Origin: Leptolyngbyaceae cyanobacterium
GTDB lineage: Bacteria; Cyanobacteriota; Cyanobacteriia; Cyanobacteriales; Aerosakkonemataceae
DNA: 64,000 nucleotides
Direction of reading: 5' to 3'
NCBI GenBank assembly: GCA_036703985.1
Contig: DATNQN010000084.1
Span: 1 to 64,000, forward strand
The translations under genes and the position numbers were made by a program. Positions 56,901-64,000 of the stretch are shown one piece after another. Position 1 is the first letter of the stretch. Every line of letters starts with the position of its first letter. The notes beneath the pieces were generated by a model. That model saw only the letters and a program-made list of their open reading frames with translations, did not search any database and was not told the DNA's origin.

Positions 56901-59564
56901 GTGATTTATGGTTTGTTGCTATGTGGAAGTCTAGGAGATATCGAATCGGGTTATCGATTTGGACAACTAGCATTGCAAATTCTCGAAAAATATGATGCCA
57001 AAAAACTAAAACCGATCGTATATGTAACATTTAATTCGGGAATCAGACAGTGGAAAGAGCCTGCAATCAAGTCAATTCAACCTTTTGTGGAAACAATTGC
57101 TGTTGGGCTAGAAGTAGGAGATATAGAATATGCTTGTCATCATGCTAGGTATTACTGTTCTTACCCTTACTTAACTGGAGAGCATCTAGAATCATTAGCA
57201 CAGAAACAAGCAAAATATATGAAAATGTTGGTAAATTTCCAACAGGAAATTCAAATAAATTATACGCAAATATGGAGCCAAGTAGTTTTAAACTTACTCG
57301 GCGTATCTAAAGATAAATACCGTTTAGTAGGAGAAATGTTTGATGAAGATGAAAAGCTACCGATTTTTAAAAATACTAATAATGTGGTGTGCCTGTTTCA
57401 TTTTTATTGTTTAAAGGCTGGTTTATTGTATCTTTTTAAAGAATATACGCGGTCTCTCGAACTAGCAAAATTAGCTGAAAAATATATAGAAGGTGGGTTT
57501 GCAGCTTTGCCTCTGACTGCACACAATCTTTACTATTCTTTGGCGCTACTAGCTTTGTGTTATAACAGTTCAAAGAGGCAAAAAAGAGTTTATCTGAAAA
57601 AGGTAATCTCGAATCAGAAAAAACTAAAAAAATGGGCATTTCATGCACCAGATAATTATCAGCATAAGTACGAGCTTGTAGAAGCAGAGAAGGCGCGAGT
57701 TTTAGGTGAAGAGATCAGAGCGATCGAATATTACCAACGTGCGATCGAAGGAGCTAAGAAACAAGGATACATTCAAGAAGAAGCGCTGGCAAATGAACTA
57801 GCAGCAGAGTTTCATTTTTCACAGGGCAGGGAGAAGGTTGGTCAAACTTATTTGACGGATGCTTATTACGGTTATGTTCGTTGGGGTGCTAAAGCAAAAG
57901 TAAAAGATTTAGAAGAAAGATATCCTCAGTTCTTCTCTCAAATACTAAAACGGGAACCAACTGACATAGATATTAATCGCACAACAACCTCTACCAGTAC
58001 CACGGGAGGTAGTGCATCTGCTTTGGATTTAGTCACGGTGACGAAGGCATCACAAGCGATTTCTTCAGAAATTGTTTTGGACAAGTTGCTTTCTAAGTTA
58101 ATGCAGATCACGATTGAGAATGTTGGTGCTTCTAAAGGTTATTTGTTGTTATCAAAATCTGGTAAGTTGGTGCTGGTAGCAGAGGGTGCTGTGGAAAAAA
58201 GTAAAGTGCGCGTACTGCCATCAGTTCCCGTTGAATCTCGTCCGGATTTACCATTATCGATTATTAATTACGTAGAAAGAAGCCAACAAACTATAGTCTT
58301 AAATAATTCAACAGTTGAGGGACTATTTACTAACGATCCTTACATCCTGAAAGCTCAACCGAAATCAATTTTTTGCTGGCCGCTTACTCATAAAGGAAAG
58401 TTTACTGGCGTCCTTTATTTAGAAAATAATTTGAGTGTGGGTGCTTTTACGTCAGCGCGGTTGTCTGTTTTAAAACTTTTAGCGGCACAAGCATCTATTT
58501 CTTTAGAGAATGCAAATCTTTACGAGGAGTTGCAAACTTACTCTCAACAACTGGAAGCGAAAAATCAAGAATTGGATAGTAAGAATGAGGCTTTGCAAAA
58601 GTCAGAAGCGCAGTTAAAAGAAAAGAATGAAGCTCTGGAAAAATATTTGCACAAGTTGCAACAAACGCAAGCTCAATTAGTGCAAACTGAAAAGATATCT
58701 AGTTTAGGACAACTGGTGGCGGGCGTAGCTCATGAGGTGAATAATCCAGTGAGTTTTATTAATGGCAATTTGCATCATGCTTCTGAGTACGTACAAGATT
58801 TGTTGAATATTTTGAATCTTTACCAGCATCATTTCCCCAATCCTCCAGCTGAGATTCAAGAAGAGATAGAAACAATAGAGCTGGAATACGTGAAGGAAGA
58901 CCTGCCTAAAATGCTTTCTTCGATGCAAGTTGGTACTGACAGGATTAGAGAAATTATGCAGTCGTTACGGAATTTCTCGCGGGTTGATGATGGGAGTGCT
59001 AAGTCAGTAAATATCCACGATGGGTTGGAAAGTACGTTGATGATTTTGCAACATCGTTTGAAAGCTAAGGGAGAATTAAAGGCGATTCGGGTGGTGAAGG
59101 AGTACGGTAATTTACGGAAAGTTGAGTGTTACGGTGGACAGTTAAATCAGGTGTTTATGAATATTTTGGCAAATGCTATTGATGCAATGGAAGAGGAAAG
59201 AGTTGTTAGCGAGAAGGAAATTAGGATTAGTACCAAACTAGAAAATAGGCCATTAATAATCGATGAGGAAGAGTCTAAATATTCATCAATTCCTAATACC
59301 CAATTTGTTATAATTCGGATTAAGGATAACGGCCCCGGTATGACGGAAGAAGTACGTTCTAAGTTATTCAATCCTTTCTTTACTACAAAACCCATAGGTA
59401 AAGGTACTGGTTTGGGTTTGTCGATTAGTTATCAAATTGTGGTGGAGAAACACGGAGGTAAAATTGAGTGTATTTCTGCACCGGGAGAGGGAACAGAGTT
59501 TGTAATTATGATTCCCATTGAGCAGAAAAAATTTCAGAAAGTGGCTTACTCTGAACTTGCCTAA
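54000..59564 (+). CDS. Dual Ser/Thr kinase-AAA-GAF-histidine kinase (HstK type)
   Basis: One 1854-aa signalling protein. Order: Ser/Thr kinase (about 1-265; SVIIKTL, HKDIKPQNILID, LIDFSIASRL with DFS for DFG), AAA-type ATPase (about 298-500; GYSGIGKTSVV P-loop, FLDDLQWADS), a long helical region (about 600-1330) that could hold TPR-like repeats, GAF (about 1340-1500), coiled coil (about 1510-1565), HisKA with VAHEVNNPVSFINGN and HATPase (DNGPGM, GTGLGLSI). It belongs to the dual-specificity kinases of filamentous cyanobacteria. No response regulator gene is adjacent. ATG 54000 has GAGGA nine bases upstream; a GTG 16 codons earlier is unlikely. Confidence 0.95.
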   Translation: MLVLPGYQLTEAIHEGAKTIIYRGVKLPSQTSVIIKTLLEEYPTLEEISRLRHEYKIILPLNISGIAKPIALENYKNGLALILEDFRGNSLKKLISTQKISILAFLSIARQLAETLHELHQNQIIHKDIKPQNILIDPQNWLVKLIDFSIASRLSRETPSISNPDLLEGTLIYMSPEQTGRMNRSLDYRTDFYSLGVTFYEILTGELPFNTNDPLELVHCHIAKIPVSPHQVNPEIPLAISEIVMKLMAKNAEDRYQSALGLKADIETCFNQLVLGGEISNFVPGEMDKSGQFLIPQKLYGREEEVAKLLETFNRVATGATEMMLVSGYSGIGKTSVVNEVHKPIVRQRGYFSSGKFDQFKRNIPYSALIQAFSELIRQLLTESKEKIEVWKTKLLKALGQNGQVIIDVIPEVEWIVGKQPEVVQLGPTESQNRFNRVFQKFIGIFAQKEHPLVLFLDDLQWADSASLKLIELIMTDTASQYLLLIGAYRDNEVSPTHATIQTIEKIQQTGAVVNNIILEALSLENILTLVNDTFVETVTSPHLKQAENTELARVRPLAELVFNKTQGNPFFLTTLLSTLYSDKLLTFDFTEGRWLWDLEQIQALGITDYNVVELVARNIQKLPETTQQVLKLAACIGNTFNLDNLAVVNEQSLLTTADELWEALQAGLILPLSSDYKIPLFVDELEQKYLQDKDLRVSYKFLHDRVQQAAYSLIPESERKVTHLKIGRLLLQKTAKFALAENIFDIVNQLNIGIEFITKEAEQEELARLNLMAGKKALAATAYDAAARYLNVGLQLLPPDGWERKYELTRDLFVETASAEYLNINFDRAKQLSEVVLERAKTLLEKVPVYETQIQFYIAQNQMQAAIDTALPVLKLLGVRLPEKPTTLDILLGLIRTKLVLSGKQIENLANLPEMTDSYKLAAMGILMNITSPVFMARPAMFPLIIFAMLNLGFKYGNCSFSALAYVIYGLLLCGSLGDIESGYRFGQLALQILEKYDAKKLKPIVYVTFNSGIRQWKEPAIKSIQPFVETIAVGLEVGDIEYACHHARYYCSYPYLTGEHLESLAQKQAKYMKMLVNFQQEIQINYTQIWSQVVLNLLGVSKDKYRLVGEMFDEDEKLPIFKNTNNVVCLFHFYCLKAGLLYLFKEYTRSLELAKLAEKYIEGGFAALPLTAHNLYYSLALLALCYNSSKRQKRVYLKKVISNQKKLKKWAFHAPDNYQHKYELVEAEKARVLGEEIRAIEYYQRAIEGAKKQGYIQEEALANELAAEFHFSQGREKVGQTYLTDAYYGYVRWGAKAKVKDLEERYPQFFSQILKREPTDIDINRTTTSTSTTGGSASALDLVTVTKASQAISSEIVLDKLLSKLMQITIENVGASKGYLLLSKSGKLVLVAEGAVEKSKVRVLPSVPVESRPDLPLSIINYVERSQQTIVLNNSTVEGLFTNDPYILKAQPKSIFCWPLTHKGKFTGVLYLENNLSVGAFTSARLSVLKLLAAQASISLENANLYEELQTYSQQLEAKNQELDSKNEALQKSEAQLKEKNEALEKYLHKLQQTQAQLVQTEKISSLGQLVAGVAHEVNNPVSFINGNLHHASEYVQDLLNILNLYQHHFPNPPAEIQEEIETIELEYVKEDLPKMLSSMQVGTDRIREIMQSLRNFSRVDDGSAKSVNIHDGLESTLMILQHRLKAKGELKAIRVVKEYGNLRKVECYGGQLNQVFMNILANAIDAMEEERVVSEKEIRISTKLENRPLIIDEEESKYSSIPNTQFVIIRIKDNGPGMTEEVRSKLFNPFFTTKPIGKGTGLGLSISYQIVVEKHGGKIECISAPGEGTEFVIMIPIEQKKFQKVAYSELA

Positions 59565-59588
59565 TTGAGAAGAACCCCCGTTGTCAAT

Positions 59589-60968
59589 TTATAAGGCGGC
59601 TAGTGCTTTCTGATGCAGTACAGGATGCCTATCCTTGACAATCAGATGCAGGTTGTCTGAAGGGGCGAGGGTGGGGCCACGGCGTACAGGCTTGATGGAG
59701 TGTCCGGATGCTAAATCCAAGTCTAAGTTACGCAAGAGCGTAGCCAGTACTAACTTCATTTGAAACTGAGCAAATGCCATCCCAATACAACTACGATTAC
59801 CACCGCCAAAAGGAAAATATTCGTATGGTGAAAATTGCCTTTCTAAGAAGCGCTCTGGCTGAAAATGCTTCGGTTCTGGGTACAAATCTTCTCTTTGGTG
59901 AGTCAAATAAATGCAGGGAACTAACACAGTACCCGGATTGAATTGAAAATCCCCAATCTGTAATGGGGAATTTAAAATGCGACTTGGGGTAGCTAAACCT
60001 ACTGGATAGATCCGTAGTGTTTCAGAAACTACCGCAGTAAGATAGGGAAGTCGAGCGATCGCACTTAGGTCAGCATCAGCATCTATAGTGCCAATTTCAT
60101 CAAGAAGTTTGCTCTTAACTTCTGGCAGATAGTGAATCCAGTACAATGCCCAAGCTAGTGCGGTTGCTGTAGTTTCATGACCCGTGAACAATAGCGTGAG
60201 GAGTTGATCTCGTAATTCGGCATCGGTCAAAGGTTGACCTGTTTCATCTACAGTCATTAGTAATAAGGTAAGAATGTCGGTACGTTCTTCTTCAATTGGC
60301 TGCTGCCGTCGCTCTTCTATTTCGTCAATCAGCAATTGGATTATTTGCTTACGCAAGCGCACAAATTGCCCCCACGGACTCCAAGCGCCCAAGTCCTGGC
60401 GCATGGCAGGAAAAAAAAGCTGTGCAGCATTTAAAGGAGAACTTATTGAGTCTACGAAGGTGCTAAGTAGTTCTCGAAGGAGGTCGTATCGTTGTCCCTG
60501 ATTTATGCCAAAAATAGCTTGCAGGATTACGCGCAGGGTAATTTCTTGCATTGATGAACGGACTGGAAAAGCTTTACCAATTGTCCACCCACTCAATACT
60601 TGTTGGGCGATTTTGCTGATGAGTTGGCTGTAAGCCCGCATTCGTTCGCCATGAAAAGGGGGCAGGAGAAGTCGTCGCAAGCGTTGATGGCTTTGCCCAT
60701 CAAGCACTCCTAGAGATTGTTCTCCTAAAAGCGGTTCTAAAAGGGGCTTGCTACCACGACCAACATCAAACAAATTTCGATCGGCTGTAAAAATTTCTTC
60801 GATCGCTTGCGGGTGACTTAAGTACACTACTGGAGAATCCGTATTCCTTCCTATAGTGAAAGCATCACCGTAGCGCTTTTGCCGTGCTTCTAAGTATTCT
60901 ATGGGTCGGAGAACAAACTGAAGTGTCTCTAACCAAACTGGAGCCTGGGGGCCATCAGGGAGTTTCAA
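59589..60968 (-). CDS. Cytochrome P450 (CYP110-like)
   Basis: A 459-aa soluble P450. The heme-Cys motif FPFGGGNRSCIG, the ExxR helix (ETLRIYP) and the I-helix LFTGHETTATALAW are intact. The opening MKLPDGPQAPVWLETLQ, without a membrane anchor, is typical of the CYP110 family of cyanobacteria, whose members oxidise fatty acids, alkanes or terpenes. It reads towards the kinase gene, with 24 bases between stops. It is divergent from a UbiA prenyltransferase gene about 400 bases away, which suggests but does not prove a shared pathway. Confidence 0.95.
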   Translation of the reverse strand: MKLPDGPQAPVWLETLQFVLRPIEYLEARQKRYGDAFTIGRNTDSPVVYLSHPQAIEEIFTADRNLFDVGRGSKPLLEPLLGEQSLGVLDGQSHQRLRRLLLPPFHGERMRAYSQLISKIAQQVLSGWTIGKAFPVRSSMQEITLRVILQAIFGINQGQRYDLLRELLSTFVDSISSPLNAAQLFFPAMRQDLGAWSPWGQFVRLRKQIIQLLIDEIEERRQQPIEEERTDILTLLLMTVDETGQPLTDAELRDQLLTLLFTGHETTATALAWALYWIHYLPEVKSKLLDEIGTIDADADLSAIARLPYLTAVVSETLRIYPVGLATPSRILNSPLQIGDFQFNPGTVLVPCIYLTHQREDLYPEPKHFQPERFLERQFSPYEYFPFGGGNRSCIGMAFAQFQMKLVLATLLRNLDLDLASGHSIKPVRRGPTLAPSDNLHLIVKDRHPVLHQKALAAL

Positions 60969-61383
60969 GGGTTTTTTTTCCTTTTTATGTAAAAGTTGAT
61001 GCTGAGGAGATATTATCTCTTGAGTTTGGCTTTAGCGATCGACTTCGCACATTTTGGGCAGCCGCAAAATAGTTCACGAGCTTCTTATTTAACTGAAATC
61101 CTTATTAATTCAAGGTTTACGACGATTAAGCTAATAAAGCTGCGATCGGTTTTTCCCGTACTTGGTAAAAATTGATATTAGAAAAAGTTATTATATTTTT
61201 TTATTAAGTTAATGTATTCAAATAACATTAGAGTACAGTAAATCTACTAAATGGCAGATTTACTGATATGATTGACCATGTTCAGTGACACAAATCACCG
61301 ACAAATAAAGATTAACAGAATAATCATCCTACGGCTTCAGTTAGTTGATGGGAAAATTCTGGTTTACAGGGTGTGAAGAAAAA
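60969..61383. promoter_or_regulatory. Divergent promoter region between P450 and UbiA genes
   Basis: No gene is seen. AT-rich stretches around 61190-61260 would suit promoters. The 415 bases are long enough to carry divergent promoters for both genes. No operator motif could be recognised. Confidence 0.4.
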
Positions 61384-62298
61384 ATGTCAGTACAAGCAAA
61401 AGTGTTATCAACCGTTAGGGCTTTAATTGCAAAAATCTACCGAAGCCTCCGACATGAAGCGTGGCTGAGTTGGCAATTCATCGGCGGCGATATTTCAGCA
61501 TCGATGATACCTGGGTTACTATTTATGATGGCGGCGTGGAAAACTCATCCGACTAATGTGCTTGACTTATTGCTTGTACTGGCACGCGGCATTGTTTACT
61601 TTTGGCTGTATATCATGCCGTTTTGCATATCGAACCAAATAGTTGGTATTGATGAAGATCGGATTAATAAACCCCATCGTCCACTGGTGAAAGGTGATGT
61701 TTCACCTCTAGGTGCAAAGGTGCGATTGGCTGTGACGATGGTGTTGTTTGGATTGGTGGGATGGTGGTTTGGTGTTTTAGAGTGGGCGCTGCTTTGGCAA
61801 GGTTGTATTATTCTGCACAATTTAGGTAGTGGTTCTAAGCACTGGATTACCAAGAATCTGTTCATAGGAGTAGGTACTCTTGCTCTACTTGCAGCGGCTT
61901 GGCAATTGGTAACGCCGATTACATCGATCGCTTGGCAGTGGATCTTGGTGGTAGCTGGTGTGTGGCTATTTTTAGCGGCTATTCAGGATCTGCGGGATAT
62001 TGATGGCGATCGCGCAATTGGCAGAAACACTTTCCCGATCGCTTTTGGAGAAACTGCAAGTCGAGTGGTGTTAAGTTCCGGCTTTGCACTTTTACCTTTG
62101 GTGACTCATTTCGGATTGATGATGCCAGCAGGTTTAACCGAAAATGTGATATTGTGCGATGTTTTTTTGGCAGTTTTGAGTTTAACGATCGCGGTACGAG
62201 TGATTTCTTGCCGCTTCCCAAAAGCCGATCATTATAGTTATATGTTATTCACCTATTGGTTTTGTTCGGTACTCGGTTGTGCGATCGCGATTATTTAA
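61384..62298 (+). CDS. UbiA-type prenyltransferase
   Basis: A 304-aa membrane protein with about eight membrane segments. The two Asp-rich motifs of the UbiA superfamily are present: NQIVGIDEDRINKPHRPL (motif 1) and QDLRDIDGDRAIGRNTFPI (motif 2), which bind prenyl diphosphate through Mg2+. It should prenylate an acceptor or, as some UbiA relatives, cyclise a prenyl chain. It is shorter and different in detail from ubiquinone or chlorophyll synthases, so its acceptor is open. Start ATG 61384 (MSVQAKVL) preferred over TTG 61345 and ATG 61348. It faces the P450 gene divergently. Confidence 0.88.
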   Translation: MSVQAKVLSTVRALIAKIYRSLRHEAWLSWQFIGGDISASMIPGLLFMMAAWKTHPTNVLDLLLVLARGIVYFWLYIMPFCISNQIVGIDEDRINKPHRPLVKGDVSPLGAKVRLAVTMVLFGLVGWWFGVLEWALLWQGCIILHNLGSGSKHWITKNLFIGVGTLALLAAAWQLVTPITSIAWQWILVVAGVWLFLAAIQDLRDIDGDRAIGRNTFPIAFGETASRVVLSSGFALLPLVTHFGLMMPAGLTENVILCDVFLAVLSLTIAVRVISCRFPKADHYSYMLFTYWFCSVLGCAIAII

Positions 62299-62537
62299 AA
62301 TATTTGGTCGTTTTCACTCCACGTTCAGCGGTATTCTTATATATATATAGATAGTTCTAGTTAAACTACGCAAATACGCAAATTCTGTCCGACTCGGATG
62401 GATATTGAAACAGAAGCCTATATTTTGCTACTCTGCTTTCCCGCAAACCGCTATCCTTGATGTTAATCTCGACACATGGGGCAATTTCCTAGCGTTAATT
62501 GTCCTACGGCGCTAAAAATATTAGGGATGGCTGTATA

Positions 62538-63401
62538 TTGAATTTTAAAATCGAAAACCTTACGTCCGAGCAAGTAGTTGCGATCGGTGCGATCCGTAAC
62601 AAGTGGAGATCGATCGCTCTTTCCACCGAGAGGATCGATCGTCAAAAAGCAGCTTTAGCGATCGAAGCTGTTTACCGCGAAATCGGTCTTCCGGAACCGA
62701 AAATACAATTTTTTGATAGCCCCTATGCCGTTTTGCAAAAACCTCCCTCCTTACTGGGGAGTTTTCTGGGGAGTTTGTTGAGGGGCAAAATCGAGAAGCA
62801 ACTGGAAATTCCACCGGGTAGCCAATTGGGAAGTCTGGTAGAGAATAATTTGGAAATGGAAGCGATCGATCCGCTGAAAAGATATCTCTGGACTCCTCTG
62901 ACAAAACAACTGGGAGTTCAACTCGGTAATTCTTTATGGAAGCAACTGAGAAACCAACTGACTAGTCAAAATGATAACTGCATACAACCAGAATTATGGG
63001 CAGTTTATGCTAGTGCATTTGATTATTGTATTTCAGTTTTAAACTGCGAATACTCGCCCGACAAGTGGGAAGTACTTCAATCTGTCGCTAGAGAATGCGG
63101 TTGGATTTTCCCGTGGAAGAAAACTTGCTTTGTTTGCGATCGACCATCAAAACTCAGCTTTGATAACGAAAGACGCCTTCATGCAGAAGGGACGCCAGCA
63201 ATTGAGTTCACAGACGGATTTAGCGTGTATGCCTATCATGGTGTAGTCATACCCGAAAAATATGGCGCGATATCACCCCAAAAATGGGAAGCGCAGTGGA
63301 TTTTAGAAGAGAAAGACCCGGAACTGAAACAAGTGTTAGTTTACGGAATTGGGATGCTAAGAATTCGTCGAGAATTAGGAAATATTGAAATAGATTTTTA
63401 A
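62538..63401 (+). CDS. DUF6745-like protein
   Basis: A 287-aa protein. The C-terminal part RRLHAEGTPAIEFTDGFSVY and AYHGVVIPEKYG resembles DUF6745, a family of unknown role often seen beside leucine-rich or WGR-type repeats. The middle LLGSFLGSLLRGKIEKQLEI and QLGVQLGNSLWKQLRNQL are repetitive Leu/Gln segments. I place the start at TTG 62538, with AGGGA 11 bases upstream; a TTG at 62499 is an alternative, and no ATG lies in frame before the conserved region. It is convergent with the sirtuin gene. Confidence 0.75.
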   Translation: MNFKIENLTSEQVVAIGAIRNKWRSIALSTERIDRQKAALAIEAVYREIGLPEPKIQFFDSPYAVLQKPPSLLGSFLGSLLRGKIEKQLEIPPGSQLGSLVENNLEMEAIDPLKRYLWTPLTKQLGVQLGNSLWKQLRNQLTSQNDNCIQPELWAVYASAFDYCISVLNCEYSPDKWEVLQSVARECGWIFPWKKTCFVCDRPSKLSFDNERRLHAEGTPAIEFTDGFSVYAYHGVVIPEKYGAISPQKWEAQWILEEKDPELKQVLVYGIGMLRIRRELGNIEIDF

Positions 63402-63436
63402 CTAAGTAGGATGGTATGGATAAACGCACATGGGCA

Positions 63437-63496
63437 GGGCGGGTAAGATAAGCGAGTAAAACAGTTGGATACCAAGCACTATAACTAAACCCGCCC
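63437..63496. repeat. GGGCGGGT/ACCCGCCC inverted repeat
   Basis: GGGCGGGT (63437-63444) and ACCCGCCC (63489-63496) are perfect 8-base inverted arms 44 bases apart, in the space between two convergent genes. It could form a hairpin acting as a stop for either gene. It looks like a dispersed repeat type, with only one copy in the window. Confidence 0.55.
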
Positions 63497-63528
63497 CTAC
63501 AAATCTACCTTCGTATTTTCACGCTTAC

Positions 63529-64000
63529 CTACTTACTAATTGCTAACAGTTGCGGTAAAATTTCTTCCGCACGTCCCAGGTATTGTTCTTGGAAGGATGG
63601 ATTGGGCGGATCGATCGGCTCCAAATTTACCATAATCGTTCTGGCACCGACGTAAGCTGCTGACCTGACAAAGTTAGCCGCAGGATATACTACACCCGAT
63701 GTACCGACAGCAATAAATAAATTGCATTCGCGAAGCGATCGTTTTGACTGCCAATCTGCAAGTGCTGAAAGGTACTCGCCAAACAGTACGATATCTGGGC
63801 GCAACATATGACCGCACGAAGGACAAGAAGGAATCGAGTCTGTATGCAGGTTCTCTTCTGAATAAGGTTCTAAAGTACACTTTGGATTCGTACACTTTGT
63901 TCTGTGTACGTTTCCGTGCAATTCGATTACATTTCGACTCCCCGCACGCTGATGCAGTCCGTCTACATTCTGAGTAATTAAAGTGAAAGACTGCTCAGCC
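63529..64000 (-). CDS. NAD-dependent protein deacylase, Sir2 family (partial)
   Basis: The C-terminal about 157 residues of a sirtuin; the gene continues past the right edge. Reading from the edge: FTLITQNVDGLHQRAGSRNV, the catalytic His in IELHGN, the zinc Cys pairs CTNPKC and CPSCGH, PDIVLFGE, and the NAD-binding VGTSGVVYPAANF. The active site is therefore intact. It should remove acyl groups from lysine with NAD+. An apparent start at 63921 is only the Leu codon (TTG) of IELHGN and should not be used. Confidence 0.95.
   Translation of the reverse strand, partial: AEQSFTLITQNVDGLHQRAGSRNVIELHGNVHRTKCTNPKCTLEPYSEENLHTDSIPSCPSCGHMLRPDIVLFGEYLSALADWQSKRSLRECNLFIAVGTSGVVYPAANFVRSAAYVGARTIMVNLEPIDPPNPSFQEQYLGRAEEILPQLLAISK

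Noticed and set aside
63529-63921. Sirtuin starting at 63921
   Set aside because: The frame continues upstream with conserved sirtuin sequence to the window edge; the apparent start is a Leu codon in IELHGN.

Overview
The window is chromosomal DNA from a cyanobacterium. The evidence is a psbA gene (photosystem II D1), a Tic20-family protein, Npun_R2479-type HD and CYP110-like P450 genes, many GCGATCGC (HIP1-like) octamers, and families of short dispersed and tandem repeats of the kind found in filamentous cyanobacteria. I cannot name the species. No rRNA or tRNA gene was recognised. Both edges fall inside larger contexts: the right edge cuts a sirtuin gene.

Layout. 0.4-3.3 kb: a DUF3352 membrane-anchored protein and a SAM methyltransferase. 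3.6-4.5 kb: CRISPR array 1 (13 repeats of 37 bp). 4.7-9.0 kb: cinA, a 45-aa peptide gene, aroQ, a kinase-like ATPase fragment, an ARH-like protein and a thioesterase. 9.1-13.2 kb (minus strand): dxr, then three TPR genes and a small membrane protein; one TPR gene has an in-frame stop near its original start. 13.7-23.1 kb: an orphan Nif11-type peptide, an MscS channel, an acyltransferase, a 1342-aa polytopic DUF2157-like protein and an FHA protein. 23.2-29 kb: rpmG-rpsR-RNB exonuclease, moeA and a Ser/Thr kinase. 29-35.9 kb: a second MscS, an RlaP-like nucleotidyltransferase, an HD protein, an NHL/beta-propeller protein, nagB and a NUDIX-like protein. 36-37.1 kb: psbA. 37.6-40.2 kb: CRISPR array 2 (36 units), followed at once by a DUF1778/GNAT toxin-antitoxin pair. 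41-46.8 kb: hemJ, hemN, a pentapeptide protein, a flavin oxidoreductase and DUF3891. 47-54 kb: a WecA/MraY-type transferase, glyA, a Cys-rich small protein, Tic20, an FAH-family enzyme and a Glu/Leu-type dehydrogenase. 54-59.6 kb: a giant dual Ser/Thr-His kinase. 59.6-64 kb: a P450 divergent from a UbiA prenyltransferase, a DUF6745 protein and the sirtuin.

The points most worth attention are these. (1) The psbA product carries Ala80, Leu158 and Ala286 with all Mn ligands intact, the signature of the low-oxygen D1' isoform; oxygen-independent hemN and hemJ lie a few kb downstream. (2) There are two long CRISPR arrays of different repeat type and no cas gene in the window; array 2 contains one truncated repeat and borders a toxin-antitoxin pair. 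(3) A TPR gene has a CAA-to-TAA change at codon 9, with a re-start two codons later. (4) A P450/UbiA divergent pair could be a small terpenoid or meroterpenoid locus. (5) Several families of short, inverted-repeat-bounded elements occur, one of them inserted in frame in a membrane protein gene. No whole new defence or biosynthetic system is evident; the strongest novelty lies in these local arrangements.
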